Counted from the stretch's first letter, positions 1 through 7,800 are shown. The stretch is 10,061 bases of DNA from 40-80 sp040394775 (GCA_040394775.1 JBEBRN010000090.1:1-10061); one strand, 5' to 3'. Numbers and translations: made by a program. Notes: generated from the sequence alone by a model not told the origin.

Positions 1-811
1 CATTTGACCATCGGTAGGTATATCCAGCTGTTCCTCCAGTTGTTGTTACGTTTATAGCTCCTGTCAAGTCTCCTTTACATGAAACATCGGTCACAATTGG
101 GGTTAATTGTAAACTTTGAGCAGGTTCATTTACCGTATAAGGAGCACTATTTTGACATCCATTTGCATCTGTCAAGGTAAGTGTATAAGTTCCTGCTACT
201 AAATCATTAATGGTAGGTATTGCTTGACCATTTGACCATGAATAGGAGTGTGGCATTTTTCCACCAGTTGTGAAAACTTGAACGCTACCTTTTGCATCGT
301 TCTTACAAAGAATATGTTTTATTGTACCTACTTGCTGTAATGGTGTAGGTTCATCAATTGCTACTGATAATGACTCTGTACAGCCATGATTATCCGTAAT
401 TAAAACGGAGTAAAGACCAACATCTAAATTAGAAACACTAGCAGTAGATGCACCATTATTCCAATTATAGGTGTAAGGCGAAGTTCCTCCTTGAGTTGCA
501 ACATTTATAACGCCATTATTGACGCCTGCATTACAAAGCTTGTCAATTTTAGAAAAAGACATGGTGATAGGCTGTTCTGGTTGCGTTAAAATAGCACCCG
601 TAAATAGTTTACATCCATTGTTATCTACTACTTGTGCTTGATAAGAGCCTGCTCTCACACCACTAATATTTTGAGTGTTTGCACCATTTGTCCATAGGTA
701 GGAGTATGGTAAAGCAGGTGAAACCGCATGATATGTTAGGTTTACGTCTCCACTTGCACCACCATAACACGCTATATTTGTTTGCGTATGTGTTATAGAT
801 AATTTATTCGC
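1..811 (-). repeat. SprB-type tandem repeat array (at least 4 units)
   Basis: Three full units and one partial unit of 76-78 residues are encoded here. They are defined by cysteines at residues 513, 591, 667 and 743 of the protein. Each unit reads roughly C-x-G/N-x3-G-x-[IV]-x-V ... P-Y-x-Y-x-W-x-N-G ... L-x-x-G-x-Y-x-[VL]-x-[VI]-x-D-x-x-G-C. The units differ in DNA sequence, so this is an old protein-level duplication rather than a recent DNA repeat. The array continues past the left edge, so the total number of units is unknown. Confidence 0.85.
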
Positions 812-2305
812 AATCATCGTGAACGGAGACATCTTATAGGCGGAAAATCCTTGTAGTGCCCACGTGTTTTTATACCAATCGTATTTTATACTTCCAAGCG
901 GAATAGAGGTAGACCAAAGGGGACCATATTCTAAATGTAATCCAGGGAATATAATGGCAGGGATGGTGAATGATGGAGTACAAATCCGTTTATGACAAAC
1001 ACTTATGAAACCACAAGGATAGGGTATTCTAATACAAATTTCAGGAATGTGTATTTCAGGAATAACAGTTATTTTAGGGACATCTATACCAAAATGAAAT
1101 ACGGCTAAATTAAAATCAAAAGAGATGGAATCGTATGTGTGATTTGTAAATTGACCATCAATAGTATAGGTAGGTGTTATGTTTAGTTCTTCATAATAAC
1201 AAGGATACTTGTATTCGACCTTATTTCCTAGTTGTACGTTTATAATAGAGCTCGTCCCTGATTCTTTTGGTACATTTGTAGGTGTATAAACGGTGTAGTC
1301 AACAGCAACAGGGAATTCAAATTTACCGTATACTTTAGGTTTAAAATCAAAGCATTGTTTATTGTGAATGTTGGCTTCAAAATCGGCGCCTAAAAGTGTC
1401 CACCAGACGGTCGCTCCCATGAAATCTTCTGATCCAGACATAAATTCTGCAAATGCGCTTACATAAGGGATTTCTAAGCCTGCTATAAGACCAAAAACAT
1501 CTAATTTTAAACTCACATAAACACTATCTCCACAAGCTCGTAAATTGTCCCCTGATAAATAGTCAGAGGTGACTACGTATGGAACGGTTAGCATTCCACT
1601 TAATCCATACTCTCCTAAAGGATCATCTTCTATGTCTTCTGTATAAAGAGGTAGTCCAGGATAATGTTTTAGTGGGGCGCTACCATTAAATGAGAAAAAG
1701 TCAACACCATTAATATTTGCAGTGAAAATATTAATAGTGTTAAGTTGTGTATCAAAAAAAGGAATTACAGGAAATTGAGCACAACCAAATACACATATCT
1801 TAGCAGTTAATTCAGCAGCAAATTGGAAGTATAAATCTAGTTTAGCCTCACCAACCGATGGATAATAAGAATTCAAGGCATTCCCATTTTTGACCGTATA
1901 ATCTGTCTGAACAGTGACTACGTCCCCTTGGTCGTAGGTCAAGTCTTGCGGCATGGTAATGTCAACCTTAATAGGATAATCTACTTCAACCTCTCCAGAT
2001 GTAAAACCAGTAAGTGAAAACTTACTTCCTATAACACCTGAAAATGAGCCCCATATTGCGGCTCCAAATGACATTCCTGCCCATGTTCCAATTCCTCCAC
2101 CTCCAGAATCAAAGGATTGATTCCAAGGGACTTTAAATAAATCAATTTCTGTATCTATTGAAAAGGCGCTCCATGATGGCCCCCACATATTTTGTTTTCC
2201 AGAGGCAAAAGGTACATCATAGTTCACTTGTTGAGTCTGCGAATAGAGTCCACCATAAGTCACCATGAAAAGAAAAACAGTAAATAGTAGTTTTAAAGCT
2301 TTCAT
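1..2305 (-). CDS. Large secreted SprB-repeat surface protein, N-terminal part (runs off left edge)
   Basis: The frame is open from an ATG at 2305 to the window edge, giving 768 complete codons and no stop. Residues 1-23 form a clear signal peptide (MKALKLLF...YSQ). Residues 24 to about 498 are a beta-rich, aromatic ectodomain that I do not recognise. It has a glycine-rich stretch near residue 60, scattered cysteines, and a tight C-x6-C-x5-C-x4-C cluster at 424, 431, 437 and 442. From about residue 500 come SprB-like repeats of about 76 residues, each with a cysteine, a W-x-N-G core and a 'D-x-x-G-C' end. The conserved cysteines are at 513, 591, 667 and 743. SprB repeats are known from Bacteroidota cell-surface adhesins, including the gliding adhesin SprB, which are exported by the type IX secretion system. 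The C-terminal sorting domain that would confirm this lies outside the window. The gene starts 6 bp after the stop of the upstream small secreted gene, so the two form an operon. A surface adhesin or matrix role is inferred. Confidence 0.9.
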   Translation of the reverse strand, partial: MKALKLLFTVFLFMVTYGGLYSQTQQVNYDVPFASGKQNMWGPSWSAFSIDTEIDLFKVPWNQSFDSGGGGIGTWAGMSFGAAIWGSFSGVIGSKFSLTGFTSGEVEVDYPIKVDITMPQDLTYDQGDVVTVQTDYTVKNGNALNSYYPSVGEAKLDLYFQFAAELTAKICVFGCAQFPVIPFFDTQLNTINIFTANINGVDFFSFNGSAPLKHYPGLPLYTEDIEDDPLGEYGLSGMLTVPYVVTSDYLSGDNLRACGDSVYVSLKLDVFGLIAGLEIPYVSAFAEFMSGSEDFMGATVWWTLLGADFEANIHNKQCFDFKPKVYGKFEFPVAVDYTVYTPTNVPKESGTSSIINVQLGNKVEYKYPCYYEELNITPTYTIDGQFTNHTYDSISFDFNLAVFHFGIDVPKITVIPEIHIPEICIRIPYPCGFISVCHKRICTPSFTIPAIIFPGLHLEYGPLWSTSIPLGSIKYDWYKNTWALQGFSAYKMSPFTMIANKLSITHTQTNIACYGGASGDVNLTYHAVSPALPYSYLWTNGANTQNISGVRAGSYQAQVVDNNGCKLFTGAILTQPEQPITMSFSKIDKLCNAGVNNGVINVATQGGTSPYTYNWNNGASTASVSNLDVGLYSVLITDNHGCTESLSVAIDEPTPLQQVGTIKHILCKNDAKGSVQVFTTGGKMPHSYSWSNGQAIPTINDLVAGTYTLTLTDANGCQNSAPYTVNEPAQSLQLTPIVTDVSCKGDLTGAINVTTTGGTAGYTYRWSN

Positions 2306-2311
2306 AGGGTG

Positions 2312-2848
2312 TTATTTTGAGGGTGAAGGATGAAGAGTAATCGATTGAAAACTACTCATTATTGCGGGACTCATCAGCTCTTCTATCATCTTAGGATACG
2401 TGACATTTATCCAGAGTGTTTGATTTAAATCACCAGCGTATACAATGTATCGTATAAAGTCATTATCTTGTGTGTTAAAAGAACATTTATAAATAATCCC
2501 TTTTGTTCCATCTGTCGTGGTAAGGTTTTCTTCTGATAGTTTAGTTAATTGATTTTCATTGAAAAAATCATCTGTCATTCCTTCTTTAAGGATTAGATAA
2601 GAAGTGTTTTTGATCATCATCATCAATATAGCCGATCCTAAATTTAGATTGATGTATCCATGAAACTGCTCTGAGATTATAAATCCCTCTGGAGGTGTAA
2701 TCATTGATAAGTCAGCTTCAACCTGTTCAGGAGTTTTGTAGGACTCAACATTTGAAATAGTGTCTTTTTTTATTTCATCTTTTACCTGTCCTAAAAGTGT
2801 TGGCACCTGTATGAATAAGAAAAATGTTATTATTAAAATAAATTTCAT
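2312..2848 (-). CDS. Small secreted protein, possible DcrB/PsbP-like fold
   Basis: This encodes 178 residues from an ATG at 2848. Residues 1-20 are a strong signal peptide ending in LLG before Gln21. There is no lipobox cysteine, so a soluble periplasmic or exported protein is expected. The mature part, from about residue 49 (PPEGF) to 172, has one cysteine. Its pattern is a 'P-x-G-F' start, a hydrophobic strand run (GSAILMMMIK), then a 'G-T-K-G-I-I-Y-K' and 'R-Y-I-V-Y-A-G-D' region, and an end resembling 'W-I-x-V-x-Y-P ... S-F-Q-S-I'. This resembles small Mog1p/PsbP/DcrB-like proteins, but that is a pattern impression and no homology was tested. The stop lies 6 bp before the start of the SprB-repeat giant, so translation is probably coupled. 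It may be an accessory or chaperone-like partner of that protein. It has its own promoter region with the shared tandem box. Confidence 0.85.
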   Translation of the reverse strand: MKFILIITFFLFIQVPTLLGQVKDEIKKDTISNVESYKTPEQVEADLSMITPPEGFIISEQFHGYINLNLGSAILMMMIKNTSYLILKEGMTDDFFNENQLTKLSEENLTTTDGTKGIIYKCSFNTQDNDFIRYIVYAGDLNQTLWINVTYPKMIEELMSPAIMSSFQSITLHPSPSK

Positions 2849-2865
2849 AATAGCTATATAAAATA

Positions 2866-2892
2866 ATATATGTACATGTATAGAAGTGTACA
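2866..2892. promoter_or_regulatory. Palindrome and duplicated TGTACA, possible operator
   Basis: An imperfect 16-bp palindrome, ATATATGTACATGTAT, with one mismatched pair spans 2866-2881. Its core TGTACA (2871-2876) recurs at 2887-2892, 16 bp downstream. It lies in the leader of the small secreted gene, between the putative -7 element and the ATG at 2848. The placement would suit a repressor site or an mRNA structure, but AT-rich spacers make short palindromes by chance. Confidence 0.25.
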
Positions 2893-2897
2893 GGCTG

Positions 2898-2954
2898 CGA
2901 AATTATTTTAAAATTCGATACACTATTGTGGATATACCGTTACAAAAACGTTAC
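2898..2954 (-). promoter_or_regulatory. Shared promoter/operator, copy A (upstream of the small secreted and SprB-repeat genes)
   Basis: Read on the minus strand from 2954, the sequence begins GTAACGTTTTTGTAACG (2954-2938). This is a direct repeat of GTAACG with an 11-bp period. It is followed 32 bases later by TAATTTCG (2905-2898), which is close to the Bacteroidota -7 consensus TAnnTTTG. No good -33 element is visible, which would suit an activator-dependent promoter. The first box overlaps the TAA stop of the upstream membrane-anchored regulator gene. The downstream ATG is 49 bp beyond the -7-like element. Its counterpart upstream of the Ig-repeat gene (4765-4821) has the same box, and its -7-like element ends at the same offset, which is the main reason to believe both. 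Confidence 0.6.
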
Positions 2955-3643
2955 ATGAGGCTAGCCATCCCCAATCTTTCATTGATCTCCTGAATAAATG
3001 CTTCTCTCGTTATTTCTTCTGTTAATTGAAGTTTCTTTCTTAGTCGGTGCCAAGAAACTCTTAAACTATCTGTAGAGATTGCTAAAATTTTTGCCATTTC
3101 CTTATGAGTGTAACCTAAAAAGGTAAGTAGAATATAACGTAAATCAGCTAAAGATAAATTTTCATATTCTTCAGTTAGTTGCTCCACATATCCAGGATAA
3201 TTCTTTTGAAAAACCATTAAGAACTCTTCCCAATCATCTTCCGTCAATAGAATTATTTCTTTTAATTCGCCAAGATTAGTTTTCACCTCTTCATTCTGCA
3301 ATTTTTGAAGTATTTTATCAATTTCTACTTCCTTTTTAGATAGCTTAGACAATAATACTTGTTTTTCAACCACTACTTTAGCTAACATTATTTCAATGTT
3401 TCGCATTTTAGATTCATTGATTGACAATTTCTTTCGTGTTAAAAAATGGAAATAAATAAAAATACAAAGTGTACAAATAAGAATGAATATACATATGTCT
3501 TTATAATTATTGATTGAATAAATAAACTGAGAGGAAATATGCATGTTTTTGTTTCCTTGTGATAAAAGTGGAGTAGTGTTTAAAGTACAAAAAGTAATTA
3601 AAGTAGTAAGTTTAGCAATGTGCTTAAGTATTTGATAACGCAT
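2951..3643 (-). CDS. Membrane-anchored LuxR-like HTH regulator with coiled coil
   Basis: This encodes 230 residues from an ATG at 3643. Residues 1-29 look like a signal peptide (hydrophobic stretch, then PLLSQ). A short exported loop follows, then one transmembrane helix at about 49-68 and a K/E-rich coiled coil at about 72-128. The C-terminal cytoplasmic part begins 'LTEDDWEEF' near 133 and contains a helix-turn-helix at about 163-206 (LADLRYILL...YTHKEMAKIL...STDSLRVSWHRLRKKL). This C-terminal block is typical of the Bacteroidota regulators that combine signal peptide, TPR repeats, transmembrane helix and LuxR-like HTH. Here the TPR sensor is missing and only about 20 residues would lie outside the inner membrane. 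The protein may dimerise through the coiled coil and depend on a partner for sensing. Its stop codon sits inside the tandem box controlling the next gene. The target is unknown; the flanking surface genes are the natural candidates. Confidence 0.85.
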   Translation of the reverse strand: MRYQILKHIAKLTTLITFCTLNTTPLLSQGNKNMHISSQFIYSINNYKDICIFILICTLCIFIYFHFLTRKKLSINESKMRNIEIMLAKVVVEKQVLLSKLSKKEVEIDKILQKLQNEEVKTNLGELKEIILLTEDDWEEFLMVFQKNYPGYVEQLTEEYENLSLADLRYILLTFLGYTHKEMAKILAISTDSLRVSWHRLRKKLQLTEEITREAFIQEINERLGMASLM

Positions 3644-3666
3644 TAATTTTTTTGTTAGTCACGAGT

Positions 3667-3673
3667 CAAAATA
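3667..3673 (-). promoter_or_regulatory. Weak -7-like element for the membrane-anchored regulator
   Basis: On the minus strand TATTTTG (3673-3667) is one base short of TAnnTTTG and lies 23 bp upstream of the ATG at 3643. A TTG further upstream is too close (about 12 bp) for a normal -33 spacing. The tandem GTAACG box is absent here, so this gene is probably regulated separately from its neighbours. The remainder of the 101-bp spacer 3644-3744 shows no other clear signal apart from the inverted repeat at 3696-3726. Confidence 0.2.
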
Positions 3674-3695
3674 AGTAAAAAATAACAATATAGAG

Positions 3696-3726
3696 CGGTT
3701 TTAACGTGTCTCGTTTTTTTAAACCG
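3696..3726 (-). terminator. Weak inverted repeat after the Crp-AraC regulator gene
   Basis: CGGTTT (3696-3701) and AAACCG (3721-3726) can pair across a 19-base loop. GTGTC (3706-3710) and GACAC (3727-3731) form a second, mutually exclusive 5-bp stem. The site starts 18 bp after the stop codon at 3745. On the minus strand the nearest T-rich tract is about 12 bases beyond the stem, so a classical intrinsic terminator is doubtful. Partial read-through into the membrane-anchored regulator is possible. Confidence 0.25.
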
Positions 3727-3744
3727 GACACATTTAGTAGCTGA

Positions 3745-4752
3745 TTAAAAACGGGACTCACTGTTGATTGCTTTAACCTTTCTTGTGGTTTGATGTACAT
3801 ATTCAATAGGGGTTAACCCTGTTTCCTTTTTAAAAACTTTATAAAAAGTACTCCTAGATGGGAATCCTGCTTTTTGAGCTAACCCTTCAATGGTGTAATC
3901 ATGTAAGCTTTTTGATTCTTTTAGTATATCCTTAATGTAGTTGACTCTATAGCGATTAATGAGTATGTTAAAATTAATTTGATACGTTTGATTCAATATG
4001 CTAGATAACTTATAACTTGGCATATCAACTAAGCAAGCTAAATCTTCAATCTTAATGTTATTATCTTTAAAAAGTTCTTTTTCATTAATTAGGTCATTTA
4101 ATCGATTAAGAATTTTATCCCCTTCTTTGATTCTTTTTTCTTTCTCTTCCTCATTTTTTTTGATTCTTAGAAAGGTATCCGTATTCATTGATAGTAAAGC
4201 AGCTATATAATCGACCGATAATCTCTTGAACATGGAAGGTCTTGTTCGTTTAAAATAAAGATAACGTTCTCTTGCGTTTCCAACCCTTATAAGATACGCT
4301 CTTTCTTCTGCATCTTTATAATACTGTTCAAACATTACTCTGAAAATATAGTTTAAACTAAAAGATGTTTTTAGTAAGTTTTCTATTACATCCATGTTTA
4401 CTCCAATTAGATAAGAGTCTTCTATTGCGACAATCCCTTCTTTCGCAATACTTTTTCCGTAAAGTCCCGAAATTGACCCTATGAATTCATTCTCGAAGGT
4501 AACATAAGTGACTATTCTTTTATCTTTTTCTGGGTAGTAAGACATTAACGCCCCCTTTCTGATAAAATATAAGTAAGGACAGACCTGATTTTCTTTACAC
4601 AAATTGTTATTTTCTTTTAATTTTATCGAAAAACAATGCTTATGTAAAGCTTTCTCTACATTAATGTCAATTGGGTAGATGTTAGACAAAAGCTTAATAA
4701 TATATGCTATGTCATGAGGGTTAACTTTATCGTTTATTGATGGACTATTCAT
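3745..4752 (-). CDS. Crp/Fnr-like sensor fused to AraC-type DNA-binding domain
   Basis: I choose the ATG at 4752 (335 residues). The frame extends 11 codons further to a TTG at 4785, but that would place the start inside the tandem box and adds no domain sequence. Residues about 35-135 form a cyclic-nucleotide-binding-like beta-roll with Bacteroidota Crp signatures (YFIRKGALMSYY, FENEFIGSISG, AIEDSYL). A dimerisation-like helix follows at 136-165, then 'ARERYLYFKRTRP' and a short Crp-type HTH at about 178-200 (VDYIAALLSMNTDTFLRI). A charged linker (about 200-232) leads to a complete AraC domain: HTH1 at about 235-270 and HTH2 at about 287-320, with the typical 'GFPSRSTFYKVFKKETGLTPIEYV'. Usually these two families are separate proteins, so two potential DNA-binding units in one chain is unusual. 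The classical cAMP-contact arginine is not evident, so the ligand is unknown. It diverges from the Ig-repeat giant and is likely an autoregulated local regulator of the surface genes. Confidence 0.88.
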   Translation of the reverse strand: MNSPSINDKVNPHDIAYIIKLLSNIYPIDINVEKALHKHCFSIKLKENNNLCKENQVCPYLYFIRKGALMSYYPEKDKRIVTYVTFENEFIGSISGLYGKSIAKEGIVAIEDSYLIGVNMDVIENLLKTSFSLNYIFRVMFEQYYKDAEERAYLIRVGNARERYLYFKRTRPSMFKRLSVDYIAALLSMNTDTFLRIKKNEEEKEKRIKEGDKILNRLNDLINEKELFKDNNIKIEDLACLVDMPSYKLSSILNQTYQINFNILINRYRVNYIKDILKESKSLHDYTIEGLAQKAGFPSRSTFYKVFKKETGLTPIEYVHQTTRKVKAINSESRF

Positions 4753-4764
4753 GCTTAGATAATA

Positions 4765-4821
4765 GTAACGCTTTTGTAACGCCAAGGGAATTAATCATAA
4801 CGTTCATTTCTATAATTTTCG
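4765..4821 (+). promoter_or_regulatory. Shared promoter/operator, copy B (divergent region before the Ig-repeat gene)
   Basis: GTAACGCTTTTGTAACG spans 4765-4781, a direct repeat of GTAACG with an 11-bp period. It differs from copy A by a single base in 17. TAATTTTCG (4813-4821) follows as a -7-like element, ending 57 bases from the start of the box exactly as in copy A. A third TAACG (4798-4802, within the palindrome AACGTT) begins 21 bp after the second. The downstream ATG at 4860 is 38 bp beyond the -7-like element. The box lies 12 bp from the ATG of the divergent Crp-AraC gene, so binding here could also control that gene. The 107-bp spacer 4753-4859 also contains an AT-rich leader with no ribosome binding site, as expected for this phylum. 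Confidence 0.6.
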
Positions 4822-4859
4822 AAGTTAAATAATTTTTTTAAATTAAATAGCTTTATTAT

Positions 4860-7800
4860 ATGATGAGAAGAAAAGTTCAATTCTTACTATTGTTTTTATT
4901 AGTTACTTTTTCAGCTTATTCGGCTGATTTTTATTGGGTTGGAGGAAGTGGCGGGTGGTCAGATGGCAGTCATTGGTCAGCTACAACAGGAGGTGCAGCT
5001 GGAGGTACAATTCCAGGAGCAGGGGACGATGTCTATATTGATATTAACTCTAGCGCACTGGCTTTTACATTAACAATAGATATTGACATTACCGTAAATA
5101 ATATTGTTATTCAAACTGACTCTGTAACAATGACTGGGACAAGTAAGATTACTACGTGTAATAATTTTTCAATGATTTCAACAGGAAACCTTACTTTGAT
5201 CAATTGTACCGTTAATTTATTAGGAGATAGCTGGGACATTCAAAATAATCCAACTCTTTTATTTACAAATACACCTATAAACATTCAGAACGCAACAACG
5301 TTTTCGTTTAATGGTAATGGAAAAGTATACAATGATATTACATCACAAGCGGCAACTCTAACAATTAATGGAGGAAATACCTTTGCAATCTTAAAATTAG
5401 CGCCGTCCTCGTTATTAGAAATTGATAATGGAACTACATTAATAATTGATTCACTAGCTACCACAGGAGATTGCAGCAATTTCACGACCATTCAAACTAC
5501 AGATCTTTTAGGAGGCAAAGCAAACATTCAGAAAACAGGCTATCAAAAATTAATTGCTGCTAATTTAGTCATTGATAATATTGACGCTCTTACGACTGGA
5601 GGGTTTTCGTATTTATTAAGTAAATCAGCTATTAACAGAGCAATAGGATGGCAATATTCAGGGCAAAAGTATTATTGGATTGCGGATCAAGGAAATTGGT
5701 CCGATTTAAATCATTGGTCACTAACTTCTGGAGGAATTCCAGCTACCTGTTTACCTGCTTATGGGGACAGTGTGATTTTTGATAATAATTCATTTACAAT
5801 TCTTGATCAAAAAGTAACAGTAGATGTAGATGCATATTTCTCTTACATGGAATGGACAAATGTAGCGTATGCCCCTATTTGGAACATGGAAGCTTCTACT
5901 TATAGCAATGGCGATATTATTTTAAACTCCAGTTTAACTATTACACGAGATGATATATCTCGTTCAATTGAAATTACTGGACCTGCATCTCTAAACTCAA
6001 TGGGAGCTTTATTGGATTGTAATCTTTCGATTAATACAGAAAATTCCTCAGACAACTTCTTATTAGGTCATTCCCTTACCACGTCAGACTCGGCTGGAAT
6101 CTTTATTTCTAATGGTGTTTTTAGTCTGAATAATTACAATTTGACAAGTGACTATATTATTGTTTCACCTGCTCCAGGAACTACTAAGACATTTGACCTC
6201 ACCTCTTCTTCAGTAACACTATCAGCTGGATTTGACTCTAAGGATGCTACTAATTTCACTTTTCTAGCAGGTACTTCTAACTTATTTATTGGAGATACGG
6301 TATATGATTCACTTCCAAAATCTAACTATCTCATTACTTCAGGGTTGAACTTTAATACGGTAACCTTGGACTTTAGAGAAAATAATAATATACAACGATT
6401 AGCAGGGAACAATACATTTAATGAATTGAATATCCAAGCAGATAGCTATATTACAATAGACTCAACCGTCACACAAACAATCAATAATAAGTTAGCCATT
6501 AATGGTACTTGTAAAGATTCTGTTTTCATAGTATCATCATCAAGTACATTAGCATCTAACTTTAATTTGGATGCTTCATCAGTAGCAGATGTGTTTTGTG
6601 TTAACCTTAATAATATTACCGCAACAGGATCCTTACCAACAGCCTACTTCTCAGAAGCAACTGGAACATACACCGGATGGACTTTGAGTGCAACTCCTGC
6701 TTCAACATCTTCTTTTACTGTTTCAGGAGGATTTTGCTTGGGAGACACGACTATCTTTACAAATAATTCGACTGTATTTGGAGGTGACCCAAATGACTTA
6801 CTTTCTAGATGGTATTTTGAAGATGAATCCACTGGATATTATGAGTATTCGTCAGCGGTGGACTCTACATGGATAAGTTATGAAAGTGACACATCAAAAC
6901 ACGTCTTCTTGAGTAGAGGTGATTTCAAAGTGTATTTAGAGGCGATTAATAACACTAACTTTTGTGTGAGTACAGACACTGTACTCGTACACATTAATGA
7001 CCCTAGCATTAACCTAACAACTTCCAAATTTAATCATATTATTTGTAAAAATGAAACTGTAACGTTTGAGGTAAGTAGTGACGCTCCTACTGCAAAGTTT
7101 CAGTTTTATCTTAATGGAATTCCTGTGTCTCCGTTATCATCCATTGATACTATTCTTACTATTAGCTCATTAAATGATAAAGACACTATTAGTGCTCTCA
7201 GTTTTGAAAATGGCTGTACCACAACTTCTCTCCCAAAAATAGGGTTTACAGTTCATTCTTTACCTGTCTTCTCTCTTACCACAAATCCTGTTGGTACGGT
7301 AATCTGCGTAAATGATAGCATTACCATAACGCCGACAGCAACAGACCCTACTTATCTATATCAATATTTAGTAAACGCTAATCCTGTATCGATAGGCGCT
7401 TCTTATACTAGCTCCTCTCTTCAAGATCAGGATGTTATAACAGTTGTTGCTAGAGATGGTAATAATTGTAGAGATACTTTGTTTAAAACATATACCGTTA
7501 ATCCATTACCTTCTGCAAATTTAACTTCATCTATTGCTGCAAGTGTTATTTGTATGGGCGAGTCTGTAACCTTCACGGCAAGTAATGCTACTAAATATGA
7601 ATTTTTTGTAGGGAGCGTTTCTCAAGGCGCTCCATCAGCTACAACTACCTTTACTACATCTTCCTTGAATAGCAATGATATAGTGACTGTTGTGGGATAT
7701 TCTTCAAATGGTTGTTCTCGTGTTTCTAATGATTCGTATAGCTATACTGTGAATCAACTGCCAAATGTATCTCTTCTCTCCTCCCAACCTTCCACAATTT

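Noticed and set aside
4753..4785. Extension of the Crp-AraC gene to the TTG at 4785
   Set aside because: The extra 11 residues carry no domain sequence, TTG starts are uncommon, and the extension would run through the conserved tandem box. The ATG at 4752 fits better.
4822..4853. Imperfect hairpin with a TTTT loop just before the ATG at 4860
   Set aside because: Eleven of fourteen positions can pair, but nearly all are A-T in an AT-rich leader, so it is weak and likely due to composition.
5285..5491. Minus-strand 68-codon open frame inside the Ig-repeat gene
   Set aside because: It lies fully within a well-supported coding frame on the other strand, has no recognisable start context or domain, and reads as antisense shadow of S/T/N-rich repeats.
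6644..6876. Overlapping short frames on both strands (6644-6832 minus, 6688-6876 plus)
   Set aside because: Both overlap the PKD-like region of the large plus-strand gene, whose frame is continuous and domain-bearing. Neither encodes a recognisable motif.
7058..7065. Further GTAACG occurrences in coding sequence (near 7060 and 10020)
   Set aside because: Each is a single copy without the 11-bp partner or a -7-like element at the right distance, so they look like chance matches.
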